DNA of 64,000 nt, taken from positions 1 through 64,000 of the forward strand of contig CAYZZW010000001.1 of the NCBI GenBank assembly GCA_964482955.1, written 5' to 3'. The notes under the pieces were generated by a model, which saw only the letters and a list, made by a program, of their open reading frames with translations, was not told where the DNA came from and made no database searches. This document shows, piece by piece, positions 42,385-50,694 of the stretch (its first letter is position 1; each line of letters opens with the position of its first letter). A program made the position numbers and the translations under genes. Source of the DNA: JAPLSN01 sp964482955. GTDB taxonomy: Bacteria; Spirochaetota; Spirochaetia; Treponematales; UBA12059.

Positions 42385-42876
42385 TTACAGTTTCGTCGCG
42401 AGGTCTTCCGCCCACGCCTTGATGGCGCCCCAGTCGCGGGCGTCCTTGTCCATCCCCTTTTTGAGGGAGAACACGAGCCGCAGGATGAACGGCGGGTCCT
42501 GCCTGATCTTGCCGGCGAAGAAGCCGCGCGACACGATGTTGAGTCCAGCGGAGATTCCGTCGAGCGACTGCCGCACCTTGCCCTTCCAGAATTCGCTGCC
42601 GCCCGACAGCGCGACGGACAGGAGGAAGAGCGCCGTCGGCGTCTTCTTCAATTCGGCGCGATGCCGTTCCACGAACGCGACCGCGTCCGGTCGCCAGCGC
42701 ATGCCCTGGATGGGACTGCCGACCACGACCCCGTCGTACCCGTCGAGCCTGTCGACCTCTCCGACGTGCTTCACGTCGACGCCGAAGCCCTTCGACGAAA
42801 GCGTCTCCGCCACCGACTTGGCCACCTCCGCCGTCGATCCCGTCTCCGTGGCGTACGCGATCAATATCCGTTTCAT
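42385..42876 (-). CDS. Flavodoxin-domain protein
   Basis: 163 residues. The FMN phosphate loop is at the start (ILIAYATETGSTAEVAKSVA), with GYDGVVVGSPIQGMRW as the second loop, as in flavodoxin and the HemG/menaquinone-linked flavodoxin-like family. The C-terminal third (FFAGKIRQDPPFILRLVFSLKKGM) resembles the HemG-type branch, so a role in protoporphyrinogen or another quinone-linked oxidation is possible but not assured. Its ATG overlaps the upstream nitroreductase stop by 4 bases (ATGA), with GGAGG as ribosome site. It is convergent with cbiA. Confidence 0.85.
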   Translation of the reverse strand: MKRILIAYATETGSTAEVAKSVAETLSSKGFGVDVKHVGEVDRLDGYDGVVVGSPIQGMRWRPDAVAFVERHRAELKKTPTALFLLSVALSGGSEFWKGKVRQSLDGISAGLNIVSRGFFAGKIRQDPPFILRLVFSLKKGMDKDARDWGAIKAWAEDLATKL

Positions 42877-43424
42877 TCCTCGCCTCCATAACGATTGTAG
42901 GACAGCATCGACTCGAGCGGCTTCCGCTTCTTTTCGCGCCTTTCGTCGGCGGGGTAGCCGATCGTCACGAGAAGCCCGATCTTGCGGTCGCGCGGGACGC
43001 CGAGCAGTTTCTTGATCCGCTTGCCGTCGAACCAGCCGATCATGCAGGTGCCGAGGCCGAGTTCCGCGGCGCGCAGGCACAGGTGCTCCGCCGCGATGCC
43101 GATGTCGATGAGCGGATACTCGAGGCCGGAGACGAAGGCTCCCGTCCTGTGGAGCGCGTCCTGCGGTTCGACGACGATGACCGCGATCACCGGGGCGCCG
43201 GGCACGAACTTGTTGAAGGCGACGAGCGGATTGAAGGTCGCCGCGGCCACCTCCGCCTTGAGTTCCGGGTCGTCCACGACGACGAGCCGCCAGGGCTGCG
43301 TGTTCGTCGCGGACGGCGCCAGGCGCACCGCCTCGGCGAGGCTTTCGAGCTTGTCGCGTTCCACCGGAGCGTCCTTGTACTTCCGCACGCTCTGGCGGGC
43401 GCGGATCAAATCCATGAAGTCCAT
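42873..43424 (-). CDS. Nitroreductase family FMN oxidoreductase
   Basis: 183 residues. FMN-binding blocks are clear: RARQSVRKYKDAPVERDKL, APSATNTQPWRLVVV and GLGTCMIGWFD, with LVTIGYPADERREKKRKPLE at the end. Such enzymes reduce nitro compounds, quinones or enones with NAD(P)H; the natural substrate is unknown. BluB, which makes the cobalamin lower ligand, is a nitroreductase relative and lies near cobalamin genes in some genomes, but this protein is on the opposite strand to cbiA and shows ordinary nitroreductase motifs. Coupled to the flavodoxin gene by a 4-base overlap. Confidence 0.9.
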   Translation of the reverse strand: MDFMDLIRARQSVRKYKDAPVERDKLESLAEAVRLAPSATNTQPWRLVVVDDPELKAEVAAATFNPLVAFNKFVPGAPVIAVIVVEPQDALHRTGAFVSGLEYPLIDIGIAAEHLCLRAAELGLGTCMIGWFDGKRIKKLLGVPRDRKIGLLVTIGYPADERREKKRKPLESMLSYNRYGGEE

Positions 43425-43507
43425 GCGTTTCCCCCCGAGACGACACTAAACCGACCGGAGGCTTTCTACAAGACCGGGCACGGCTTCCGGCCGCGCGCCG
43501 AACGCGC

Positions 43508-43513
43508 TACACT
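43508..43513 (+). promoter_or_regulatory. Candidate -10 element of glycerate kinase
   Basis: TACACT ends six bases before the ATG and no ribosome site is present; no good -35 hexamer is seen. Confidence 0.3.
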
Positions 43514-43519
43514 TGCGGC

Positions 43520-44908
43520 ATGACCGAACGGCAACGCGCCGCCTCCCCGGCGCGCGGCGAAGACGCGATCGCCCGCGCCGACGCCGAAGATTGTTTCCGC
43601 GCGGCGCTCGCCGCCGTCGACCCCGTTTCCTTGATCGAGCGAACCGTTTGCGTCGAGGGCGAATCCCTGATCGTCGAACATCCGGGCGGGCGCCGCACGT
43701 ACGACCTGCGCGCCTTCGGCCGGGTCCTCGCGTTCGGCGCGGGGAAGGCGTCCGCCCGCATGGCGCTCGGCCTGGAAGCCGCGTTGGGCGACCGCATCGC
43801 GGGCGGCCTGGTCGTCGTGAAGCGCGGCTACCTCGAGACGCTCAGGCGCGTCCGCGCGCTCGAGGCGTCGCATCCCGTCCCCGATGAAAGCTCAGCGGAG
43901 GCGGCCGAGGCTGCCCTGGCCTTCGCGCGGTCCGCCGGACCGGACGCGCTCGTCGTTTGCCTCACCTCGGGCGGGGCGTCGGCGCTCCTCTGCGCTCCCG
44001 CGTCGTTCCCGGGGTGCGGGCTCTCCCTTCCCGATAAGGCGGAAACAACGCGTCTCCTCCTTGCTTCCGGCGCGCCGATCGGCGAGATCAACGTCGTCCG
44101 CAAGCACTTGTCGCGGGTGAAGGGCGGCCGCCTGGCGGACGCCTTCGGCGGGGCGACGCTCGTCAACCTCGTCCTTTCCGACGTGGTGGACGACGACCTG
44201 TCCGTCATCGCCTCCGGCATCCTGACCCCCGATCCGTCCACGTACGCTGACGCGCTCGCCGCGCTCGAAACGCGCGGCATCCTGCACGCGACGCCCGCCG
44301 CGGCGCGCGGGCTGCTCGAACGCGGCGCGCGCGGCGATATCCCCGAAACGCCGAAACCCGGCGATCCGGTCTTTTCGCGCGCCGAAAGCTTCGTGCTCGG
44401 CGGCAACCGAATCGCGGCGCAGGCGGCCGCCGGCCGCGCGGCGGAACTCGGTTACCGTGTCACGCGGATCGACGAGCCCCTCGTGGGCGAGGCGTGCGAC
44501 GCGGCGCTCCGGGTCGCGCGGGCGTTCGCGACGGTCCGGTCCGGGGGAACGCCCGCGTGCCTCGTGGCCGGCGGCGAGACGACCGTCACCCTGCGCGGAG
44601 AAGGTCGGGGCGGGCGCTGCCAGGAGCTCGCGCTCGCCTTCCTCGCGGACGCGCGTTCGCGCGGCGACGGACTCGGCGGCGCCTGCCTCCTCTCGGCGTC
44701 GACCGACGGCGGGGACGGCCCGACGGACGCGGCCGGCGCCTTCGCGTGCCAGGGCGCGCTCGAAAGCGCCGCCGCCCTCGGACTCGATCCGCAGGACTTT
44801 CTGGACCGGAACGATTCGTACGGTTTTTTCGATCGGATCGGGCATCACCTGAAGACCGGTCCCACGAACACGAACGTCTGCGACTTGCAGATTGCGCTCG
44901 CGCGTTAA
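43520..44908 (+). CDS. Glycerate 2-kinase (DUF4147/MOFRL family)
   Basis: 462 residues; phosphorylates D-glycerate to 2-phosphoglycerate. The N-terminal DUF4147 half contains FGAGKASARMALGLE and CLTSGGASALL; the C-terminal MOFRL half contains VAGGETTVTLRGEGRGGRCQELAL and ends TGPTNTNVCDLQIAL, all hallmark blocks. The product enters lower glycolysis, one step from phosphoenolpyruvate, which links it with pckG in outcome though not in operon. A leaderless start is likely. The stop TAA and the stop of the convergent kinase gene share the palindrome GTTAAC. Confidence 0.94.
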   Translation: MTERQRAASPARGEDAIARADAEDCFRAALAAVDPVSLIERTVCVEGESLIVEHPGGRRTYDLRAFGRVLAFGAGKASARMALGLEAALGDRIAGGLVVVKRGYLETLRRVRALEASHPVPDESSAEAAEAALAFARSAGPDALVVCLTSGGASALLCAPASFPGCGLSLPDKAETTRLLLASGAPIGEINVVRKHLSRVKGGRLADAFGGATLVNLVLSDVVDDDLSVIASGILTPDPSTYADALAALETRGILHATPAAARGLLERGARGDIPETPKPGDPVFSRAESFVLGGNRIAAQAAAGRAAELGYRVTRIDEPLVGEACDAALRVARAFATVRSGGTPACLVAGGETTVTLRGEGRGGRCQELALAFLADARSRGDGLGGACLLSASTDGGDGPTDAAGAFACQGALESAAALGLDPQDFLDRNDSYGFFDRIGHHLKTGPTNTNVCDLQIALAR

Positions 44909-47520
44909 CTTGCCGTACCGGGGCCGTTCGCCCGGTTTTTGGACGCCTTGACGCGGGCTTCCTTGATCGCCTGGCCGAGCTCGACGAGGCTGTAGGGTTT
45001 CGCGAGAAACACGAAGCCGGACGACGGCTCGGCTTCGGCGACCGTCTCGTCGGACGCGTAGCCGGTGGCGATGACGATGGGCACGGCGGGATCGCGCTTC
45101 CGCATGCGGACCGCGGCTTCGTCGCCTCCCATCCCCGCCATGCGGAGATCGAGCATCACGCAGACGAACGCGGCCGGTTCGCGCTCGAAGGCGCGGACGG
45201 CTTCCTCGCCCGAGGCGACCGCGCGGGCTTCGTATCCCAGCGCCTTGAGCATGCCCACCGCGGAATCGCGCGGCATCCGGTCGTCGTCCGCCACGAGCAC
45301 CGTGCCCGACCCGAGTTCGGGGGAGCTCCGCGCGTTCGTCGCGGAGACGGGATCGGCGGCGGGCAGATACACGAAAAATTCGCTGCCCTTGCCCGGCTTC
45401 GACGAGAGCCCGACGAAACCGCCGTGCTGCCGGGCGATCGAGTGGACCATCGCCAGGCCGAGCCCGCTCGAATTCTCCGCGTGCTTCGTGGTGAAGAACG
45501 GTTCGAAAATGCGCGTGGCGGTATCCGGCGCGATGCCGACGCCCTCGTCCCGGATCGAGAGCGTCCAGTACTCCCGCCCGGGCTCCGCCTGTTCGGGCTC
45601 GGGGTCCCCCGCGTCCCGCGTGAATGACTTCAGGAAGACGTCGATGCGCCCGCCGCGCTTTTCGCGCTGGGAACGCATGAGGGTCATGGCGTGTTCGGCG
45701 TTGATGATGAGGTTGAGGAGCAGCTGCTCGATCTGCCCCGAATCGCCCGCCACGTGGGCTTCGGGGAGCCCGGGAGCCACTTCGAGCGATACCGACGGAT
45801 CCATCGACCGGGCCGCGAACTCGACGATGCGGCGCACGGCTTCGTCCAGCCGGAACACGACGTTTTCCGGCGGACGCTTCTTGGTGAGCGAGAGGAGCCG
45901 CTTCACGGACGAACTGGCGCGCTCGGCCGACTTTTCCATGAGTTCGAGCTCGTCGTCGAGCTCCTTCCAGTCCGAGTAGGTTCCCGAGGCGATGCCGAAG
46001 CGGATGAGCGAGAGCGAGCCGACGATGCCGGCGAGGTTGTTGTTGAAATCGTGCGCGATGCCGCTCGTGAGCGCGCCCACCGCGTCCATCTTCTGCGCGT
46101 GGTCCAGCTTGCGTATCCGCTCGATCGTCTCCTCTTCCGCGCGGCGCTCTTCGGTGACGTCGCGGACGATGGCGGCCGTGACCATGCCCGTCCGCAGCGG
46201 GATGGGAAACCTGCTGAAGCGGAGGATGCGCCGCGAACCGTCGGGCCGGGAAACCGTCCATTCGGCCGCGGACGGATCGTCCACGCCGAGCATCCGCACG
46301 ATCTCGTCGCCGTGCTTGCCGAGCGCGGTCTCGTCGTCGATGCCGGTCGCCGACGCCAGGGCTTCGTTCCAGAGCGCCACGCGGCCCTCGTCGTCGTACA
46401 CGACGATGCCGTCCAGCGTATGCCCGATGAATTCCTCGAGGATGAGCCCCGTGTCGGCCAGGTAGCGTTCGGCGCGGTCCTTGGCTGCGGCGGCGCTCAG
46501 GTTGAGCGCGGTCAGGATGGCTCCGCGCGGCTGGTTCTCCACCGGATAGGCGTGCAGGTCGACCGGCACGCGCCCGGGACCGAACCAGGTCCGCGATCCG
46601 AAGGTCTCGGCGCCGCCTTGCGCGGTCAGGCGCACGCGCGACGCTTCCTCCTCCTCGAGGAACGCTTCGGGCGCGGTTCCCCGCGCCTCGGCCGGGGTGG
46701 CCCGTCCCATCGCCGCGAGCGCCGAACCGTTCGCCCACGCCACGCGTCCGTCCTCCGAAAAGTAGACGACGAAATCGGCCAACGCGTCGAGGATGCGGGG
46801 CGCCTCCGCGACCGGCAGGGGCGCCAGGAGCCCGAAGCGCACCGTGGCGATCAGCATGCTGGCGGAAAGCGCCATGCCGCAGAAGATGGCGAGATTGGGA
46901 AAATCGATCCCGAGGACGATGAACACCGAATCCGACACGAAACCGACCGCCGTCATCGCGAAGGCGGTCCAGCCGATGATGAAGTACCGCGCGCGTTCGT
47001 GCCGTTCGGTCGCGCGGAACGCGGACCGCAGCATGAGGGTGACCGCCGCCGCCGAGCAGGCCATATAGTACGCGACGAAGGCGAAGTACACCGGCAGCAG
47101 GCGAAAGCGGAGCGACCAGTAGCCGCTCCGGAATTCGGGCAGGTCGATCGTGAAGGGCAGGAGGAAGAGGAGCGGCACCGCCGGTCCGTAGATCGCCGCG
47201 AGCGCCGCCCGGGACGCTCCCTTGGACCGTCCCGCGAACCAGCCGCAGAGTTCGAGATCGAAGTGGAGGACGAGCGGCGAGAAGAGCACCCAGCACCAGC
47301 AAAAGCGCTCGTACAGGGTCTTCGCCGCGAGGGCCGATGCCGCCGAATACCAGAAGACCGCGCCCAGCGACCAGGCCGTGAAGACGGCGTTGTAGGCCAG
47401 CGCCAGGCGGTTCGCGCGGCCGCGCGGATTCCGCGTGAAAAGCGATACGCCGCAGTAGGCGAACACGGCGGCGGCCAGCGTCGAGAGCCTCGAAAGCCAG
47501 AACGACTGGACGCTTTCCAT
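44905..47520 (-). CDS. Hybrid sensor histidine kinase / response regulator
   Basis: 871 residues. About seven N-terminal membrane spans (10-240, a histidine-kinase 7TM-like sensor), two PAS domains (about 245-345 and 360-465), HisKA with His490 (SGIAHDFNNNLAG), a HATPase with DEGVGIAPDTATRIFEPFFTTK and SGLGLAMVHSI, and a C-terminal receiver (741-871) with acidic pocket 745-747, phospho-acceptor Asp791 (MLDLRMAG) and Lys841. The His-Asp relay ends within the protein, so a phosphotransfer partner elsewhere is expected. Follows the GAF protein gene after 6 bases, so the two are probably one operon. Confidence 0.95.
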   Translation of the reverse strand: MESVQSFWLSRLSTLAAAVFAYCGVSLFTRNPRGRANRLALAYNAVFTAWSLGAVFWYSAASALAAKTLYERFCWCWVLFSPLVLHFDLELCGWFAGRSKGASRAALAAIYGPAVPLLFLLPFTIDLPEFRSGYWSLRFRLLPVYFAFVAYYMACSAAAVTLMLRSAFRATERHERARYFIIGWTAFAMTAVGFVSDSVFIVLGIDFPNLAIFCGMALSASMLIATVRFGLLAPLPVAEAPRILDALADFVVYFSEDGRVAWANGSALAAMGRATPAEARGTAPEAFLEEEEASRVRLTAQGGAETFGSRTWFGPGRVPVDLHAYPVENQPRGAILTALNLSAAAAKDRAERYLADTGLILEEFIGHTLDGIVVYDDEGRVALWNEALASATGIDDETALGKHGDEIVRMLGVDDPSAAEWTVSRPDGSRRILRFSRFPIPLRTGMVTAAIVRDVTEERRAEEETIERIRKLDHAQKMDAVGALTSGIAHDFNNNLAGIVGSLSLIRFGIASGTYSDWKELDDELELMEKSAERASSSVKRLLSLTKKRPPENVVFRLDEAVRRIVEFAARSMDPSVSLEVAPGLPEAHVAGDSGQIEQLLLNLIINAEHAMTLMRSQREKRGGRIDVFLKSFTRDAGDPEPEQAEPGREYWTLSIRDEGVGIAPDTATRIFEPFFTTKHAENSSGLGLAMVHSIARQHGGFVGLSSKPGKGSEFFVYLPAADPVSATNARSSPELGSGTVLVADDDRMPRDSAVGMLKALGYEARAVASGEEAVRAFEREPAAFVCVMLDLRMAGMGGDEAAVRMRKRDPAVPIVIATGYASDETVAEAEPSSGFVFLAKPYSLVELGQAIKEARVKASKNRANGPGTAS

Positions 47521-47526
47521 GGAACG

Positions 47527-48522
47527 CTAGGGCCGTCTCGAGAGGACGTCGAGCCGGGTCTTCTCGAAGAACTCGGTCCGTTCGATGGCGGCGGCGATGT
47601 GGGGGCAGAGACAGTTGAGCGTCTCCTCGTCCTCCCGGGTGATCGAGGTCCCCTCGTCGTAGCTTTGGATGATCACCACGCCGCTGATGCCTTCGGCTCC
47701 GAACAGCGGCGCGCCGAGCCAACGGTACGGCGGCGTTCCGATCGGGTTGACCTCTCGCGGGATCGCCATGGTCGCCTTGTCGTACACGAAGGATTCGCGG
47801 GTATGCGCGAGGATGTATCCGGAAAAGCCGCGCGACAGCGGCCACTGGATCTTGTTGAAGTCGTCCTTTTCGTCGAGCCAGTACACGGTCTGGAACATGC
47901 CCGCCTTCCGGTCGACGCGCGCGATGATGAAGTTGCGGGCGGCTGCCGGTATCAGCTCGACGGCGATCGCGTGTATGCCCGCGTAGATCTCACGCACGTC
48001 GACGGACTCGTCGACGAGCGCCGCGATGCGCGCGATGGCCCGGTCGCGGTCGTTCCAGTGGAATTGTATGGCCATGGACAGCTGGATGGCCGCGTATTCG
48101 ACGAAGGAAGCCTGTTCTTCCGTGTAGCGTTCGCCCGGTTCGTAGGTCTGCACCGCCATGACGCCGATGACGGCGCCAGCCCGGTCGCGGAGCAGCACGC
48201 CGATCCAGTCGGCGGGCGGCGGCCCCACGAAGCTCACGCGTTCGAGCACCGAGGGATCGCGCCTGACCCAGACGGTTTCTCCGGCCTCGAGCACGTGTTC
48301 CGTCATCCCTTCCCTCTTGTAGATGCGGAGCGGATTTTCCGGCTGGATCTGGTCGGCGTAGTACGGAAAGCGCATCATGTCGTGGGGCGCGCACAACGCG
48401 ACGAAGAAATTCTCCGCGGGCATGAGTCCCCGCAGGATGCCGTGCAGCTTCCCGTAGACCGCGGGCAGCGGCTCCTTGCGGCCGGCGAGGCGGGTTGCGG
48501 CGAAAAACGCGGAAGAATCCAT
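47527..48522 (-). CDS. Tandem GAF-domain protein
   Basis: 331 residues, cytoplasmic, with two GAF domains (about 15-155 and 175-320; DWIGVLLRDRAGAVIGVMAVQTYEPG and YRWLGAPLFGAEGISGVVIIQSYDEG are the strand-loop cores) and no output domain. GAF domains bind small ligands or haem. The coupling (6 bases) to the hybrid kinase suggests a sensory input protein for it. The promoter TTGAAA-N16-TATACT puts the transcript start three bases before the ATG at 48522, favouring this over an ATG 21 bases upstream. Confidence 0.87.
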   Translation of the reverse strand: MDSSAFFAATRLAGRKEPLPAVYGKLHGILRGLMPAENFFVALCAPHDMMRFPYYADQIQPENPLRIYKREGMTEHVLEAGETVWVRRDPSVLERVSFVGPPPADWIGVLLRDRAGAVIGVMAVQTYEPGERYTEEQASFVEYAAIQLSMAIQFHWNDRDRAIARIAALVDESVDVREIYAGIHAIAVELIPAAARNFIIARVDRKAGMFQTVYWLDEKDDFNKIQWPLSRGFSGYILAHTRESFVYDKATMAIPREVNPIGTPPYRWLGAPLFGAEGISGVVIIQSYDEGTSITREDEETLNCLCPHIAAAIERTEFFEKTRLDVLSRRP

Positions 48523-48531
48523 CACGCAGGA

Positions 48532-48559
48532 AGTATAATGCAAAGCGCCGGCGTTTCAA
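48532..48559 (-). promoter_or_regulatory. Sigma-70 promoter of the GAF/kinase operon, leaderless type
   Basis: On the minus strand TTGAAA, 16 bases, TATACT; each hexamer is one base from consensus. The start would lie about three bases before the ATG. Confidence 0.65.
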
Positions 48560-48593
48560 ACGCTTCGGGCACGTCCTTCGCGCCCGAAGCCCG

Positions 48594-49079
48594 TCATTCG
48601 CCGCCGTCCGCGGCGACCGCCTGCAGGTCCAGTATCTCGTCGCTGTTGAGCACCTTGTCGATGTCCAGGATCATGAGCATCGCCCCGGCCGACTTGGCGA
48701 TGCCGAGCAGGTACCCGCTCTTGAGCCTGAGCCCCACGTCGGGGGTCTTCTCGATATCGCCCGCGGCCAGCGACACCACGTCCCGCACCGTGTCCACCAC
48801 CATCCCGAAGCTGAACGACTCCCGCTCGCGCCCCACGTCCACGATCACGAACACCGTCCGGTCGTCGTACTCGCGCGGTTCCAGGCCGAACTTCGAGCGC
48901 ATGTCGACGATGGGGATGATCTTCCCGCGCAGGTTGATCACGCCCTTCAAGTAAGTCGACGCCTCGTGCACCGCCGTGATCGCCTCGTGCCGGATCACTT
49001 CCCGCACCTTCGTGATGGGGATGCCGTAGTTCCCTTCCGCTATCGCGAACACCAGGTATTTTCCGTCAGATTCGGCCAT
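48594..49079 (-). CDS. cheW: Chemotaxis coupling protein CheW
   Basis: 161 residues. Links receptors to the CheA kinase. The two-barrel SH3-like fold shows its usual blocks: YLVFAIAEGNYGIPITKVREVI, YLKGVINLRGKIIPIVDMR and FGMVVDTVRDVVSL. GGGAGGGG precedes the ATG. It is the last gene of a cheR - cheD/MCP - cheW run with 33 bases after the receptor gene; no cheA, cheB or cheY is in the window, so this module must plug into a kinase encoded elsewhere. Confidence 0.97.
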   Translation of the reverse strand: MAESDGKYLVFAIAEGNYGIPITKVREVIRHEAITAVHEASTYLKGVINLRGKIIPIVDMRSKFGLEPREYDDRTVFVIVDVGRERESFSFGMVVDTVRDVVSLAAGDIEKTPDVGLRLKSGYLLGIAKSAGAMLMILDIDKVLNSDEILDLQAVAADGGE

Positions 49080-49112
49080 GACCCCTCCCGCGCGGACTAT
49101 CGTCCCGCCGCG

Positions 49113-50693
49113 TCAGAAATCGCTGAAGTCCTTGAGCGGGATCACGTCTTCGGGCTTCACCACTTCCACCGTCGCCTTCGCCCCGGCCTTGGTCGCCGTC
49201 TTCGTCGCTTCGTGTCCGCGGCCTTCGCCGCCTTCGCCCCGCGACGCGTCGGTCCGCGCCGCCGAGCTCTTCCGAGCCCGCTTGCGCCCGAGCACGATCG
49301 TCCCGAGGTCCGCCACCGAGTCGCGCAGGAGCTCCGCCTGCGACAGGAGTTCCTCGCCGGCCGCCGCGTTCTCCTCCGAGCTCGCCGCCGTCTGCTGCAC
49401 CACCGCGTTGATCTGCGAGATGCCCTGCGTGATCTGGTTCGCGCCCTTGAGCTGTTCCCGGCTGGCCCGGTTCACCTCGTCCATCAGCGTCGTCACCTTC
49501 TCCATCGCCGCCACCGCCGCGTCCGCGCTGGCCTTGATGCCGTCAGCGACGTACATGCTCTCCTGGATGCCGATGTTCGCCGTTTCGAGCAGGTCGGCGG
49601 TGTCCTTCGACGCCTGCGCGCTCTTCTGCGCCAGGTTCTTCACCTGTTCGGCGACCACGGAGAACCCGCGGCCCGCCTCGCCGGCGCGCGCCGCCTCGAC
49701 GGCGGCGTTCAGCGACAAAATGTTCGTCTGGAAGGCGATGTCGTCGATGAGCTTCAGGATGCGCGCGATCTTCCGGAAGTTCTGGTCGTTTTCCTTCATC
49801 GCGGCCACCATGCCGCCCGCGTCGTCGCTGGACTGCTTCGCGCCGTCGTAGGTCTGCGTCGACATGACGCCCGCCTGGTTCGCGTTCTTCGTCGTGCCTT
49901 CGATGATCGACTGCAGCTCCTCGAGGCTCGACGTCATCTCCTCGATGGAAGAAGCCAGCTCGCTCGACCCCGACGACAGCTCCTGGCTCGACGACGACAC
50001 CTGCAGGCTCGCCGCCTCCAGCGCCACCGACGCCTTCGCGAGTTCCGAATTCACCCGCACCACCGGCTTCGCGATGGACGACGGCACGAACGCGCTCAGG
50101 AACGCGCACAGCGTCCCGCTCGCGAGCAGGATTCCGAGCAGGGCGACGTTGAGGTCCGCGCCGCGCTGTTCGGCCGCGACCACCACGTTTTCGCCGTAGT
50201 ATTTCGCGACGTACGCGATGAGCTCGTCGAGCTTCCCGTACATCGCGTCGTCCTTTTCGCGACAGTCGAGCCGCACGCGGCGTCCGCGCTCCCCGCCGGT
50301 TTCGCGCCTGACCACGCGGACGCCGAATCGCGCCAGGATTTCCTCCGCCACCGCGATGTTGTTGTCGCCGACGAAAAAGACCGTGTCGGAATCGAAGCAG
50401 AGGCTGCCCCCGGCGATCGTCGCCTCGAGATCCGCGAAATCCGAGCCCGAGGTCCTGAATTTCTTGAGCAGCGTCGGGATCGCCACGTCGCCGTATTTCG
50501 CGAAGGAGGCGCCCTCGGGCGCCCGCGCGAGCAGGTAGTGGCACATGGCGCCGTGCCGGAGTTTCCGGTCCCAGAGCGCCACCGCCACGCATGAACCCAG
50601 AATGGTGCGGATGACGCAGGGCCCGCTCGCGTACGCCAGCTCGCCCGGGTTCAGGAACACTTCGGGCACGTCGGACGCGAACGGATCGGCCAT
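49113..50693 (-). CDS. CheD deamidase - chemoreceptor fusion protein
   Basis: 526 residues. Residues about 10-160 are a CheD domain: IRTILGSCVAVALWD and GAMCHYLLAR hold the Thr30-Cys35-His52 set used for glutamine deamidation. A helix like the end of a receptor sensor domain (GKLDELIAYVAKYYGENVV) leads to a hydrophobic segment (about 181-207, LNVALLGILLASGTLCAF) and a methyl-accepting signalling domain (about 215-460) whose hairpin tip reads IAFQTNILSLNAAVEAARAG. The C-terminus ends KDFSDF, fitting the x-aromatic-x-x-aromatic tether for CheR. CheD normally is a separate cytoplasmic enzyme. The ATG follows the cheR stop by one base. Confidence 0.93.
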   Translation of the reverse strand: MADPFASDVPEVFLNPGELAYASGPCVIRTILGSCVAVALWDRKLRHGAMCHYLLARAPEGASFAKYGDVAIPTLLKKFRTSGSDFADLEATIAGGSLCFDSDTVFFVGDNNIAVAEEILARFGVRVVRRETGGERGRRVRLDCREKDDAMYGKLDELIAYVAKYYGENVVVAAEQRGADLNVALLGILLASGTLCAFLSAFVPSSIAKPVVRVNSELAKASVALEAASLQVSSSSQELSSGSSELASSIEEMTSSLEELQSIIEGTTKNANQAGVMSTQTYDGAKQSSDDAGGMVAAMKENDQNFRKIARILKLIDDIAFQTNILSLNAAVEAARAGEAGRGFSVVAEQVKNLAQKSAQASKDTADLLETANIGIQESMYVADGIKASADAAVAAMEKVTTLMDEVNRASREQLKGANQITQGISQINAVVQQTAASSEENAAAGEELLSQAELLRDSVADLGTIVLGRKRARKSSAARTDASRGEGGEGRGHEATKTATKAGAKATVEVVKPEDVIPLKDFSDF

Positions 50694-50694
50694 G

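Noticed and set aside
42873..43424. BluB (lower-ligand synthase) for the nitroreductase gene
   Set aside because: Motifs and the flavodoxin partner fit general nitroreductases; it is on the opposite strand to cbiA and not part of that transcript.
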